Shown piece after piece: positions 26,158 to 34,257 of a stretch of DNA of 64,000 nucleotides. Numbering within the stretch: the stretch's first letter is position 1; each line of letters starts with the position of its first letter. The stretch comes from Sedimentibacter acidaminivorans (GTDB taxonomy: Bacteria; Bacillota; Clostridia; Tissierellales; Sedimentibacteraceae). A model generated the notes under the pieces. That model was not told the origin of the DNA. It saw only the letters and a program-made list of their open reading frames with translations, and made no database searches. The translations under genes were made by a program, and so were the position numbers. The DNA lies in contig NZ_JAGGKS010000003.1 in the NCBI RefSeq assembly GCF_017873955.1, forward strand, positions 62,001 through 126,000. The letters run 5' to 3'.

Positions 26158-27027
26158 TTATCCGTTTATTATTTCTCCACCATTTACATGTATTGTTTGA
26201 CCAGTAATATATGTTGAACCATCTGATGCCAAAAATACATATGTTTCAGCTAATTCAACTGGCTGCCCAGGCCTTTTAAGTGGTGTGTCTTGACCAAACA
26301 CATCAACCTTCTCTTTATCAAAGGTTGAAGGTATAAGTGGTGTCCAAATAGGGCCTGGGGCAACTTGATTAACTCTTATTTTCTTGTCAGCTAAATTAGC
26401 GGATAATGACCTTGTAAAAGAAGTTACAGCTCCTTTCGTAGATGAGTAATCTATCAGATCTTTACTACCTCTAAATGCCGTTACAGAACTCGTGTTTATT
26501 ACGACACTCCCCTCTTTTAGGTATGGAACAGCAGCTCTTGTCAAATAGAACATTGAGAAAATATTTGTTTTAAATGTATTTTCAAGTTGTTCATCTGTTA
26601 TATCTTCTAAATTAGTTTGAGGATGTTGCTCAGCAGCATTATTAACTAAAATATCTAATCCTCCAAAATGATTTATAGTGTTCTCGATTATTTGTTTACA
26701 AACAGTACCATCTTTTATATTTGCTTTTAACAATAAAACATTACCTTTATACGATTCTATAACTTTCTTTGTTTCATTTGCATCGTCGTCAGCAATGTTA
26801 TAAACAATAACAACGTTACATCCTTCTTTTGCAAAAGCAACAGATACTGCCCTGCCAATACCACTATCGCCACCAGTTATAATTGCGGTTTTCCCTTTTA
26901 ATCTTTCAAAACCCTTGAAATCATTATTGTCATATATAGGTTGAGGCTTCATTTTACTCTCTTTACCAGGAATTTTTTGAGTTTGTCCCTTGATTTCATC
27001 GGGTGTATACATATCTTTATCTTTCAT
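26158..27027 (-). CDS. SDR-family oxidoreductase (general-stress YhdF/YdaD-like)
   Basis: A 289-residue classical short-chain dehydrogenase. The N-terminal extension with QTQKIPGKESKMKPQPIYDN is typical of the Firmicute stress-linked YhdF/YdaD group. The cofactor motif is GGDSGIGRAVSVAF, followed by NNAAEQHP, catalytic Ser in NTSSVTAF and the YSSTK catalytic Tyr/Lys. The C-terminus ends QTIHVNGGEIING. AGGAGG precedes the ATG. The substrate is unknown. It sits downstream of a truncated amrS and the AmrAB gene. Confidence 0.88.
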   Translation of the reverse strand: MKDKDMYTPDEIKGQTQKIPGKESKMKPQPIYDNNDFKGFERLKGKTAIITGGDSGIGRAVSVAFAKEGCNVVIVYNIADDDANETKKVIESYKGNVLLLKANIKDGTVCKQIIENTINHFGGLDILVNNAAEQHPQTNLEDITDEQLENTFKTNIFSMFYLTRAAVPYLKEGSVVINTSSVTAFRGSKDLIDYSSTKGAVTSFTRSLSANLADKKIRVNQVAPGPIWTPLIPSTFDKEKVDVFGQDTPLKRPGQPVELAETYVFLASDGSTYITGQTIHVNGGEIING

Positions 27028-27141
27028 TTTTTCCTCCTGAAAAAATATTATTATACATAGTATTATCTAAACTTGTGATAGTATTATATATAATTAAAAA
27101 ATGCATTGGAAATAATCACCAGTGCATCTCTTGAGAATTTT

Positions 27142-27249
27142 TTAATTGAAAATCCTGTACCAAAATCGTTTTCTGGCACGACATAAACCTATATTACTTT
27201 CTTCTAGTTTACAATAGTGAGGACAAATATTACATATTATTCTACTCAT
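27142..27249 (-). pseudogene. amrS: Truncated AmmeMemoRadiSam radical SAM gene (amrS remnant)
   Basis: An ATG overlapping the AmrAB stop (ATGA) opens a 35-codon frame reading SRIICNICPHYCKLEE and NIGLCRARK, then diverges and ends in TAA. The C-x2-CPH-x-C and GxCxxR pattern is the N-terminal signature of AmrS-type radical SAM proteins of roughly 300 residues. The catalytic CxxxCxxC region and everything after it are missing. The ATGA overlap shows the ancestral operon was amrAB-amrS. A 3' deletion is inferred. Confidence 0.72.
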
Positions 27250-28631
27250 TTGTGCCTAACCACCTCAAATCTTTCTAACTGATAACTTTCATTTGAAGAA
27301 ATACCTGCTTTTTTAAGAGAAATACTAACTTGTTCTTCTACAGAGTTAACACCTTCTAAATTTGGTAAAAGAAGTCCTTTCTTTTTGCCTTTTGTAACAA
27401 TTACTCCATATTTTTTTACATCTAATTCATTTATTGACTCTATTGCTTCTGCTACACCAAGAACATCTACTGAATATTCTAATTTTCTTAGTTCATTTTT
27501 GTTAACAGGATTGAATCGTGGGTCCTCTAAACCTGAACTGATAGCATTTTGAATGATTTCATCTGCAACCGAATTTGTTGTTGGCGAAATTGTACCGATA
27601 CATCCTCTTAATTGACCGTTTAATTTCAACGATACAAATACACCTGATTTATTAGTTAACATTTCATTTGGTAATTTATCAGTTTTTTCTATTATTTTTT
27701 TATCATTTATATAGCTTTCGAGGGAATTTCTTGCAAGTCTAACATATTCATCTTCTTTTTCTATGATTAAATTTAATCGTTCTTCTTCAATCTTATTATA
27801 AATTTTATCAAAATGCCTATTATCATCTATTCCAATTACATCAAATGATGCAACAGAATATCCTACTCCATATGGCCCTTCATAAGAAAGCAGTTTAGAT
27901 TTAACCGATTTTCCATCTAAAGCTCCAGCCATTATTATGAAGGAACGCAATCCACATTCTGCAGCAATTTCGCAAAAATCCTCATCAAATGTTAAGAGAC
28001 GCATAAAATCACCTCTAGATAAAGCTTCTGTCGTTTCCCTATCAAATATTGGTCCTTCCTCTGTAAATCCATATGGACCCTCTTCTCTTAACATATGAGA
28101 CAAGTCTCCACTTGCAATTACTATAACTTTTTTATTTAGTTCATCTGCAATTTTTGAGATGCATTTTCCAAAATTATAATGTTCTATAAATGATAATCTT
28201 GAAATAGAAATTCTTACAATATTATAATCTTTATAATATTTATCTACAAAAAATAGAGGAACCATCGTTCCGTGGTCTAATGATTTGTTTTTTTCTCCTA
28301 AAGTTCCGGCATGTATTTCTTCTTCCTCTGATAATTGAGCTAACTTGTTTGCAAACTCTTCATCATAATTAACTTCTAACTTTATTTCAGTTTCACCAAA
28401 TTCTCTAAAATTCCCACTTGCTTTTTTTCCAGGCGAAATATGTATGTAGTCTGAATACATTACGGAATGAGGTGAAATTATAACTATTGTTTCAGGTTGA
28501 ATTTCTGCAATTTTTTTAGCTATATTATCGTAAGATTTAATTGTTTTTTCAATTTTCATCTCTTGTCCCCTACCTATTTTAGGAATAATTAAAGGTGGAT
28601 GTGGAACGATAAACGTACTTATTATTGACAT
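27246..28631 (-). CDS. AmmeMemoRadiSam system protein: Memo/LigB-like and AMMECR1 domain fusion
   Basis: A 461-residue fusion. Residues 1-270 form a class III extradiol-dioxygenase/Memo-like domain (FIVPHPPLIIPKIGRG, VIISPHS, LDHGTMVPLFFVDKYY, ASGDLSHML). Residues 290-461 form an AMMECR1 domain with the signature GQLRGCIGTISP and EDPRFNPV. These are the A and B parts of the AmmeMemoRadiSam system, whose biochemical role is still unclear. AGGAGA precedes the ATG. The third component, a radical SAM protein, directly follows but is truncated, so the system here is incomplete unless amrS lies elsewhere. Confidence 0.88.
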   Translation of the reverse strand: MSIISTFIVPHPPLIIPKIGRGQEMKIEKTIKSYDNIAKKIAEIQPETIVIISPHSVMYSDYIHISPGKKASGNFREFGETEIKLEVNYDEEFANKLAQLSEEEEIHAGTLGEKNKSLDHGTMVPLFFVDKYYKDYNIVRISISRLSFIEHYNFGKCISKIADELNKKVIVIASGDLSHMLREEGPYGFTEEGPIFDRETTEALSRGDFMRLLTFDEDFCEIAAECGLRSFIIMAGALDGKSVKSKLLSYEGPYGVGYSVASFDVIGIDDNRHFDKIYNKIEEERLNLIIEKEDEYVRLARNSLESYINDKKIIEKTDKLPNEMLTNKSGVFVSLKLNGQLRGCIGTISPTTNSVADEIIQNAISSGLEDPRFNPVNKNELRKLEYSVDVLGVAEAIESINELDVKKYGVIVTKGKKKGLLLPNLEGVNSVEEQVSISLKKAGISSNESYQLERFEVVRHK

Positions 28632-28856
28632 TTAATAATCTCCTAGTATATAAAATATTTATGTTCTATTTAATTAAACGAGTTACTATTAGTTTGTTCA
28701 ATTACATTTTTATAGTACATATATATTACTATTGTTATAGTTTTTCCTAAATATGTAAAGTTATTATAAAACAGCATATACACTTGAAGCCAATATAATT
28801 TTGATTGGTTCAATCTTATCAAACTTAATGAAAGTGAAAACTTAATAATCCCAAGT

Positions 28857-29048
28857 TTAAATAAATTCCTGTACTCTACCAACTTGTCCATCAATTAACA
28901 TTACCTTGATACCATGAGGGTGGAAGCTACTTTTTGTCAGTAGTTTTTCAACAGTTCCCTCTGTAAGCTTTCCAGTTCTTTGGTTAGCTTTCAATACAAC
29001 TTTCACTTTTGCTCCAATTTTAACATCGGATTTATTCTTTCCGTTCAC
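28857..29048 (-). CDS. YwbE family protein
   Basis: A 63-residue protein of the conserved YwbE family: KIGAKVKVVLKANQRTGKLTEG and SSFHPHGIKVMLIDGQVGRVQEF. It has an SH3/KOW-like fold prediction and unknown function. The start is GTG at 29048, chosen because GGAGGAG lies five bases upstream; an in-frame ATG further upstream has no such site. It is monocistronic. Confidence 0.85.
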   Translation of the reverse strand: MNGKNKSDVKIGAKVKVVLKANQRTGKLTEGTVEKLLTKSSFHPHGIKVMLIDGQVGRVQEFI

Positions 29049-29503
29049 TTTTTCTCCTCCTCTTAATTTCAATTTACTTAAAACAAATCTTATTACTTTT
29101 CAATTCGATTTTCCTTTTACTAGTTATCTATATACTAGTTCAACTACGTTATTCACGACATTAATAAATTTAGTGTTTTTTTAACTGTTTATTATTGTTA
29201 TAATTAATTAATGCACAAATTAATATGAATAAGATAATTATAAACTCAGTTACTTCAGACTTCAAGAAGAAAGCTAAATAACTCAATTTAAATTAATATT
29301 AATTTTACAAAGAAAATTATATCCTCAACAATCTAATATTACTATAATATAATCGACTTTAACTTATTTTTTATTTACATTATATAGCAACAGATAGTAG
29401 ACTTCAATATTCAAATAGTTAAAGTTATATAATGAAATTTTTTCAACACAAATTAGAAATATTGATTTTCTGAATTATTTTTTAATATCTGAATGTTTAA
29501 TTA
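29049..29503. other. Long A/T-rich intergenic region
   Basis: About 455 bp with no coding frame that I can support. Near 29120 there are two ACTAGT words around a 9-nt spacer. Otherwise I see only A/T tracts. It contains the ywbE promoter region at one end; the NifX-like gene's promoter follows at 29504. Confidence 0.45.
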
Positions 29504-29543
29504 TTGATATAAGTTATTAAAATGTTATAATAGCTTATATCAA
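29504..29543 (+). promoter_or_regulatory. Promoter embedded in a palindrome ahead of the NifX-like gene
   Basis: TTGATA (29504-29509), 16-bp spacer and TATAAT (29526-29531). The same stretch is an inverted repeat with perfect 10-bp outer arms TTGATATAAG / CTTATATCAA (29504-29513 and 29534-29543) and further pairing inside. A repressor bound here would cover the promoter. Confidence 0.65.
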
Positions 29544-29593
29544 TTACATAAATATTTAAAAAAATTATACTATATTATTGGAGGAATAATTAT

Positions 29594-29956
29594 ATGAAAA
29601 TTGCATTACCATCTCGTCAGAATAACATTGATGATCATTTTGGCCACTGTGAATATTTTACTGTTTTCACAATCAATGATGATAACAAAGAAATAACTTC
29701 TCAGGAAACTATAGCTTCACCTGCGGGATGTGGCTGTAAATCAAATATTGCACAAATACTTTCAAAAATGGGTGTAAAAGTTATGATTGCTGGAAATATG
29801 GGGGAAGGTGCAGTTAATGTATTAAATAACGCAGGTATAGAAGTATTGCGTGGATGTTCAGGAGATGTAAAAAATGTAGCCCTTAAATGGCTCGATGGAA
29901 CTTTAGTCGATTCTGGTGACTCTTGCCATGAACATGAGCATGGATGTCATAATTAA
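29594..29956 (+). CDS. NifB/NifX-family Fe-Mo cluster-binding-like protein
   Basis: A 120-residue protein of the dinitrogenase iron-molybdenum cofactor family: MKIALPSRQNNIDDHFGHCEYF, SPAGCGCKSNIAQILSKMGV and MIAGNMGEGAVNVL. The C-terminus is rich in His/Cys (CHEHEHGCHN) and probably binds metal. Stand-alone members are common in non-diazotrophic anaerobes, with roles in Fe-S or metal cluster handling. No nif genes are nearby. GGAGG precedes the ATG, with a strong palindromic promoter upstream and its own terminator. Confidence 0.87.
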   Translation: MKIALPSRQNNIDDHFGHCEYFTVFTINDDNKEITSQETIASPAGCGCKSNIAQILSKMGVKVMIAGNMGEGAVNVLNNAGIEVLRGCSGDVKNVALKWLDGTLVDSGDSCHEHEHGCHN

Positions 29957-30007
29957 TTTTTAATATGTTATATAAAAAAATTAACATTTTAATTTCATTA
30001 AATATGC

Positions 30008-30045
30008 AAAAACCTCAAGTTGAACTAATAATACTTGAGATTTTT
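30008..30045 (+). terminator. Intrinsic terminator of the NifX-like gene
   Basis: A 13-bp stem (30008-30020 / 30033-30045, one mismatch) with a 12-nt loop and a T-run at the 3' side. Confidence 0.7.
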
Positions 30046-30171
30046 AATAATTATATAAATATCTATACTAATTTGTAATTCTAATGAATATTATTCATTT
30101 TTTCTACATATATTTATCTTGAATTTTATTATATACATGATATAATTTTATTCAAGAAAGGGGATTTTCTT

Positions 30172-30399
30172 ATGAAATATTCCAACAAAAAGCTTATTGC
30201 TCCAATTGTTATAACAATTCTACTTGTTATCTATTTGGGTACATTTTTATTTGCATGTTTTTATATATCAGTTCCAATAGTATGGAAAATTATTGGTTCC
30301 CTTATTCCCCTAGCACTTATAAGTGTTAGCATCTATGTATTAATTGAAAGAATAAAAGAAATAAGGAGTGGTGAAGAAGATGATCTTAGTAAATACTGA
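30172..30399 (+). CDS. Small two-helix membrane protein of unknown function
   Basis: A 75-residue protein with two hydrophobic helices (about residues 9-31 and 36-57) and a charged tail ERIKEIRSGEEDD. I do not recognise it beyond its frequent pairing with YbjQ-type proteins. AAAGGGGAT precedes the ATG. It overlaps the next gene by 20 bp, so translation is probably coupled. Confidence 0.75.
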   Translation: MKYSNKKLIAPIVITILLVIYLGTFLFACFYISVPIVWKIIGSLIPLALISVSIYVLIERIKEIRSGEEDDLSKY

Positions 30400-30691
30400 T
30401 TATATTTCAGGAAAAGAATTGGAAATGTTAGGTTTAGTAAAAGGTAGTACTATTCAAAGTAAAAACATTGGCAGAGATATTACTCAAGGGTTTAAAACAT
30501 TAGTAGGTGGAGAACTAAAGGCATACAATGAAATGATGAATGATGCACGTGCCCTTGCTACAAAACGAATGGTTGAGGAAGCACAAGCTTTGGGAGCTGA
30601 TGCTGTGGTGAATATTCGTTATGCTTCATCAGCAGTTATGACTGGAGCTGCTGAAGTTATGTCTTATGGAACAGCTGTAAAATTTAAATAA
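30380..30691 (+). CDS. YbjQ family (UPF0145) protein
   Basis: A 103-residue protein of the YbjQ/UPF0145 family, seen in LGLVKGSTIQSKNIGRDI, KAYNEMMNDARALATKRM and ADAVVNIRYASSAVM. Family proteins are small putative heavy-metal-binding or oligomeric proteins with unknown role. Of three possible starts, the ATG at 30380 has AAGGAG at a workable distance; the two GTG codons at 30368 and 30371 lie too close to it. It is second gene of a two-gene operon. Confidence 0.87.
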   Translation: MILVNTDYISGKELEMLGLVKGSTIQSKNIGRDITQGFKTLVGGELKAYNEMMNDARALATKRMVEEAQALGADAVVNIRYASSAVMTGAAEVMSYGTAVKFK

Positions 30692-30705
30692 ATAATTCGA
30701 TTTTA

Positions 30706-30751
30706 AATAAAAAGATATCAATTTTTTTAAAAAATTTGATATCTTTTTATT
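30706..30751. terminator. Bidirectional terminator between ybjQ-like and MFS genes
   Basis: A long A/T-rich hairpin with core AAAAAGATATCAA / TTGATATCTTTTT and one bulge. A-run and T-run on both sides suit the two convergent genes. Confidence 0.7.
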
Positions 30752-30756
30752 TGCTT

Positions 30757-31971
30757 TTATTTATTTATTTCTAAATTTTTGTGTTTTCTAAGCTTTAACA
30801 TCAAGAATAGCATTGCAGGGATGTAGAATATTGCTATCACTCCAAATGTTATTGAAAAGCCGATATGTTCTGCAAGTAACCCAAACAATGGAAATATGCA
30901 TATCATAAATATGCTGAAACAGAGACTGTCGAATGATAAGATTGTTGCCCTATGCTCTGATGGTATCCTTGAATTTATATAATCACTGAATATTGTAAAT
31001 GCTAGGCCTCCTGTAACTGAGGTTAATAGAAAAAACAATATAGATAATTCCTTAATAAATGCTAATCCTGCTAAAGCAATAATATTTATTATTGAGGTTC
31101 CTAATAATATTCCTTTTATTTTCAATCCGTTTTCAATTTTATAAGCATATTTAGAACTTACTGCTTCAATGAGACTACCTAGAGCACAAATAATTGCAAT
31201 TTTTGTTTTAGTATAATTTAAATCTGAAAAATACTGCTGACTGTAGAAAAATACAGTAGTTTGAAGACTTCCTACTAAAGCCGAAAACATAATTAAGTAT
31301 AATACTATTTTTCTATCTTTAAGCACATTAATGCTTGTTATCAATTGATTAATAACTATTTTTTCTTTTTTGTTCTGATTTTCTCTTTTGCTTTTAACTT
31401 TTTTATTATCAATATGTGGTTCGTTAAAACTAAATGAAATAATCAACGCTACTATTTGTATTACAGTACCAAATACATAGGCATAAAGGAACTGAATATC
31501 AGCTAAGATTCCGCCTAAAAGAACTGCTATACCTTGAGCAATTGACATGACAAAGGCTAACTCGCCCCATATTTTTTTATATTTTTCTTCTTCTCCTAAT
31601 TCTTTTAAGCTATCATAAATTAATGCTTCTGCAGCTCCTGAATTTAAATTCATCGCCGCACAGCTTAATACAAAAGAAATTGCAAATCCCAAGAAGCTAC
31701 TTGAAGTAATCATAAGAATACATGAAATTACATTAACAATTCTTCCAAGCACAACACAAAACTTTCTACCGTACAAATCTGCAAGTGCACCTGTAGGTAA
31801 TTCAAAAATCAATCCTGTAATGTGATAAATTGATTCTAGTAACCCTATTTCAACCAGTGACATTCCCTTAAATGCCAGATACAGCACCCATATAGCTGAA
31901 GTTATATTTAGTTGCAAAAAAAAGTTATATACATAACTAATCGATATATTTTGTTTTAATTTTTTAATCAT
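30757..31971 (-). CDS. MFS transporter (efflux-type)
   Basis: A 404-residue major facilitator protein with 12 predicted helices, a TM2-3 motif A variant ELPTGALADLYGRKFCV, a charged central loop (NKKVKSKRENQNKKEK), and RIPSEHRATILSFDS. It fits the Tet/Bcr-like drug-efflux or unknown-substrate group of Clostridia. The ATG at 31971 follows GGAGG; a TTG at 31986 is in frame but unlikely. The leader contains a hairpin that may attenuate expression. Confidence 0.85.
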   Translation of the reverse strand: MIKKLKQNISISYVYNFFLQLNITSAIWVLYLAFKGMSLVEIGLLESIYHITGLIFELPTGALADLYGRKFCVVLGRIVNVISCILMITSSSFLGFAISFVLSCAAMNLNSGAAEALIYDSLKELGEEEKYKKIWGELAFVMSIAQGIAVLLGGILADIQFLYAYVFGTVIQIVALIISFSFNEPHIDNKKVKSKRENQNKKEKIVINQLITSINVLKDRKIVLYLIMFSALVGSLQTTVFFYSQQYFSDLNYTKTKIAIICALGSLIEAVSSKYAYKIENGLKIKGILLGTSIINIIALAGLAFIKELSILFFLLTSVTGGLAFTIFSDYINSRIPSEHRATILSFDSLCFSIFMICIFPLFGLLAEHIGFSITFGVIAIFYIPAMLFLMLKLRKHKNLEINK

Positions 31972-32014
31972 ATTTTGTTCCTCCAAAAGTTAATTTTATT
32001 TTTTAACAAATAAA

Positions 32015-32077
32015 ATAAGCCTCCTATCTAATCCTTCAATCTAAATAATTAGAAGAATTAAATATTAAAAGGCTTAT
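32015..32077 (-). promoter_or_regulatory. Possible attenuator hairpin in the MFS leader
   Basis: Arms ATAAGCCT (32070-32077 on the minus strand) and AGGCTTAT (32015-32022) enclose a 47-nt A/T-rich loop, followed by a U-rich TTTATTTG and then a second possible pairing just before the ribosome binding site. Such leaders often regulate efflux genes, but I see no convincing leader peptide. Confidence 0.3.
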
Positions 32078-32115
32078 GGAAGAAAAAGTATCCAATTAAA
32101 ATAAAATATAAAAAA

Positions 32116-32137
32116 ACTCAAGATATAAACCTTGAGT
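32116..32137 (-). terminator. Intrinsic terminator after the 48-codon small gene
   Basis: Minus strand ACTCAAG / CTTGAGT 7-bp stem, 8-nt loop, then TTTTTTT. Confidence 0.65.
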
Positions 32138-32210
32138 CAAAAATCTTTAATATTAGTAATTATGCAACAAATTTACATGCATTGAAATCATCTTACTAAA
32201 AGAAATAGAA

Positions 32211-32357
32211 TCATGGATTTATACTATTGTCAGTACTTATTCTAAAAATGGATACACTTCTCCCGTCAAAAACTAAAATACCATTTTTTGAAACACAACT
32301 ACTGAATTTACATTGTTTATTCAAGGTAAACTTAGAGGTACTAACTATATGAATCAT
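32211..32357 (-). CDS. Hypothetical 48-residue protein
   Basis: An ATG with an AAAGGAGAT ribosome binding site four bases upstream opens 48 codons (MIHIVSTSKFTLNKQC..., two Cys, ...NGILVFDGRSVSIFRIS). It ends before a terminator on the same strand. The good ribosome binding site and terminator support expression. I recognise no family; it could also be the eroded end of a longer gene. Confidence 0.45.
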   Translation of the reverse strand: MIHIVSTSKFTLNKQCKFSSCVSKNGILVFDGRSVSIFRISTDNSINP

Positions 32358-32493
32358 GACTATCTCCTTTCTTTTATTAATTTATTTTATTATATATTAG
32401 ATTATAACAATTTTCAACTACTTTATTTTATTGCTTTTTTGTAAATATATATTGCTATTAATTTATGGAAAATGTGCCACTAACATTTTGATT

Positions 32494-33357
32494 TCAATTA
32501 AAACTAGTCAGTACATAATCCATTCTATTGCATCCAATCGCAGAAGCAACTGAACTGCATTTTGCACGCAGCAGATAGAATATTTTCTTATCTTTAATAT
32601 CACTTAATGTTTCAAAATTTGCTTGTCCTTTACTTATAATAACATCTGCTTTATTAAACTCATCATTGAATGCACTCGAACAATCCCTTAACACTGTTCC
32701 TTGTGCATTATACCCATTATCAATGACTCTTACTAAATCAACAACCCCTGTACTTATGGCATCATCCATAGTAGCATCGTTGACTATAGGACCTCCCTTA
32801 ACTACATAAGTCACCTTGTTTACCGGAAGATTCTCTAATAGAAATTTATCAAATATGATTTCACCAGAATTATCAGCAATATACATAATATTTTTTGATT
32901 TTTCTACTGCTTCTCGTAAAGCAATTGTACCTGTACCGAAAATTTCATGTTTGATACTATCTTCAACAGACTTAACTATATCTGAATATTGTAGCTTTAG
33001 TCCAACTGAAAAATCAATAATATTTCCAGCAATAGCTAGTCTACAAGCCATATCAAAGCGATCTTCTGCATTATCTAACCATTTTTCCTCATTAATTCTC
33101 TCGTAAATTTCTTTAGCAATTTCATTGTACTGCTCCTTCAATCTTTTATATGGATCATTAATGCCAGTTATATTCTTAGCATGTTGATGCATCTTAAAAG
33201 CTATTTGAGGTGCTGTTTCATTGAAATTCATTTCACCTAATTCTTTTAAAGACTTTTTTATTATTTCTTCTTGCATTGTTATATTTTTTGTCGCTTCTTC
33301 AGCTATTTCAACTGCTTGTCTAGCAAGACAATATATACATTCACGTGATATCTTCAT
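32494..33357 (-). CDS. DUF89 / ARMT1-like damage-control phosphatase
   Basis: A 287-residue protein of the DUF89 family, metal-dependent phosphatases that remove damaged or excess phosphometabolites. Hallmarks are the N-terminal CIYCLARQAVE, GNIIDFSVG, IMYIADNSGEIIFDKFLLE (the Asp-Asn metal site), VVKGGPIVNDATMDDA and ISKGQANFETLSD. The Cys pair near the N-terminus is typical of the prokaryotic branch. AAGGAGA precedes the ATG. It is monocistronic; the substrate is unknown. Confidence 0.86.
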   Translation of the reverse strand: MKISRECIYCLARQAVEIAEEATKNITMQEEIIKKSLKELGEMNFNETAPQIAFKMHQHAKNITGINDPYKRLKEQYNEIAKEIYERINEEKWLDNAEDRFDMACRLAIAGNIIDFSVGLKLQYSDIVKSVEDSIKHEIFGTGTIALREAVEKSKNIMYIADNSGEIIFDKFLLENLPVNKVTYVVKGGPIVNDATMDDAISTGVVDLVRVIDNGYNAQGTVLRDCSSAFNDEFNKADVIISKGQANFETLSDIKDKKIFYLLRAKCSSVASAIGCNRMDYVLTSFN

Positions 33358-33436
33358 ACCATTTTCTCCTTAAAATTGATGTGATTTAAATCTAAGTATA
33401 CCGAAATCATTTATATACATTTAAACTTCAGCAGTA

Positions 33437-33658
33437 TTACTTAACAAATTCATCATCAAATAATGAAGCTGTTATATCCTGAATAGGAGAAGTCTTTAAT
33501 AATATATTGTTATTATTATCATAAAAAAATAGTCTTTGTCCTTTATTCACAGATCCAATATGGTCGTAATATAAATTTCTATTTGCGAGTACTCCGCCAG
33601 TTACAATTTTCTTTTTTACATCAATAATATAAACACTATTTTTTGTAATAACCTTCAT
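33437..33658 (-). CDS. Hypothetical 73-residue protein
   Basis: A small soluble beta-rich protein (KVITKNSVYIIDVKKKIVTGG..., YDHIGSVNKGQRLFFYDN...). I recognise no family. It has AAAGGGAG ahead of the ATG and normal codon use, and sits between a GNAT gene and the DUF89 gene on the same strand. Function unknown. Confidence 0.65.
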   Translation of the reverse strand: MKVITKNSVYIIDVKKKIVTGGVLANRNLYYDHIGSVNKGQRLFFYDNNNNILLKTSPIQDITASLFDDEFVK

Positions 33659-33716
33659 AAATAACTCCCTTTATTTGAATAATATTTATTGATATAACTA
33701 TACTTCTATATACAAT

Positions 33717-34217
33717 CTACATCTCTACTATTTTGCTTCGCCTTTCCATAAGAACTGTATCTTGCCAGATTCCATCGCTGTCACGCCCAATTTTTTCTCT
33801 TATCCCAACGACTCTAAAACCACATTTTTTATGTAATGAAATACTTGCTTCATTTGTAGCGAATATTCCAGACTGCAAAGTCCATATATCATTCTTTTCT
33901 GCTTCTTCGATAACTTTATTTATAAGTTTGCACCCAATATTATTATTTCTGCTGGACTCACAAATATATATACTTACTTCAACAACACCCCTATATACAT
34001 ATCTACTACTTGTAGGACTTAATGCTATCCATCCTATAACTCTATCTTGTTCGTTTACAGCAACATATCTCCCGACTTTAAGATGTCCTTTGTCCCAATC
34101 TTCATATTCAGGTACTTCTGTCTGAAATGAAGCATTTTTAGTTTGTATGCCTTGCATATAAATATCAGCAACACTATCCCAATCTTCTTTTTTCATTTCA
34201 CGTATTTTAAATTCCAT
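33717..34217 (-). CDS. GNAT acetyltransferase, phosphinothricin/methionine-sulfoximine acetyltransferase-like
   Basis: A 166-residue acetyltransferase of the Pat/YncA branch: IYMQGIQTKNASFQTEVPEY, VVEVSIYICESSRNNNIG, IFATNEASISLHKKCGFRVVGIREKIG and WQDTVLMERR. Members N-acetylate methionine sulfoximine, sulfone or phosphinothricin-like compounds. AGAAGGG precedes the ATG. It appears monocistronic. Confidence 0.87.
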   Translation of the reverse strand: MEFKIREMKKEDWDSVADIYMQGIQTKNASFQTEVPEYEDWDKGHLKVGRYVAVNEQDRVIGWIALSPTSSRYVYRGVVEVSIYICESSRNNNIGCKLINKVIEEAEKNDIWTLQSGIFATNEASISLHKKCGFRVVGIREKIGRDSDGIWQDTVLMERRSKIVEM

Positions 34218-34257
34218 AGTTATACCCTTCTCTTTTAATTAAAGAAATATTTTTATA

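Noticed and set aside
28670-28894. A 74-codon minus-strand frame downstream of ywbE
   Set aside because: It overlaps ywbE, has an A/T-driven composition rich in Leu, Tyr and Ile, no ribosome binding site and no recognisable family.
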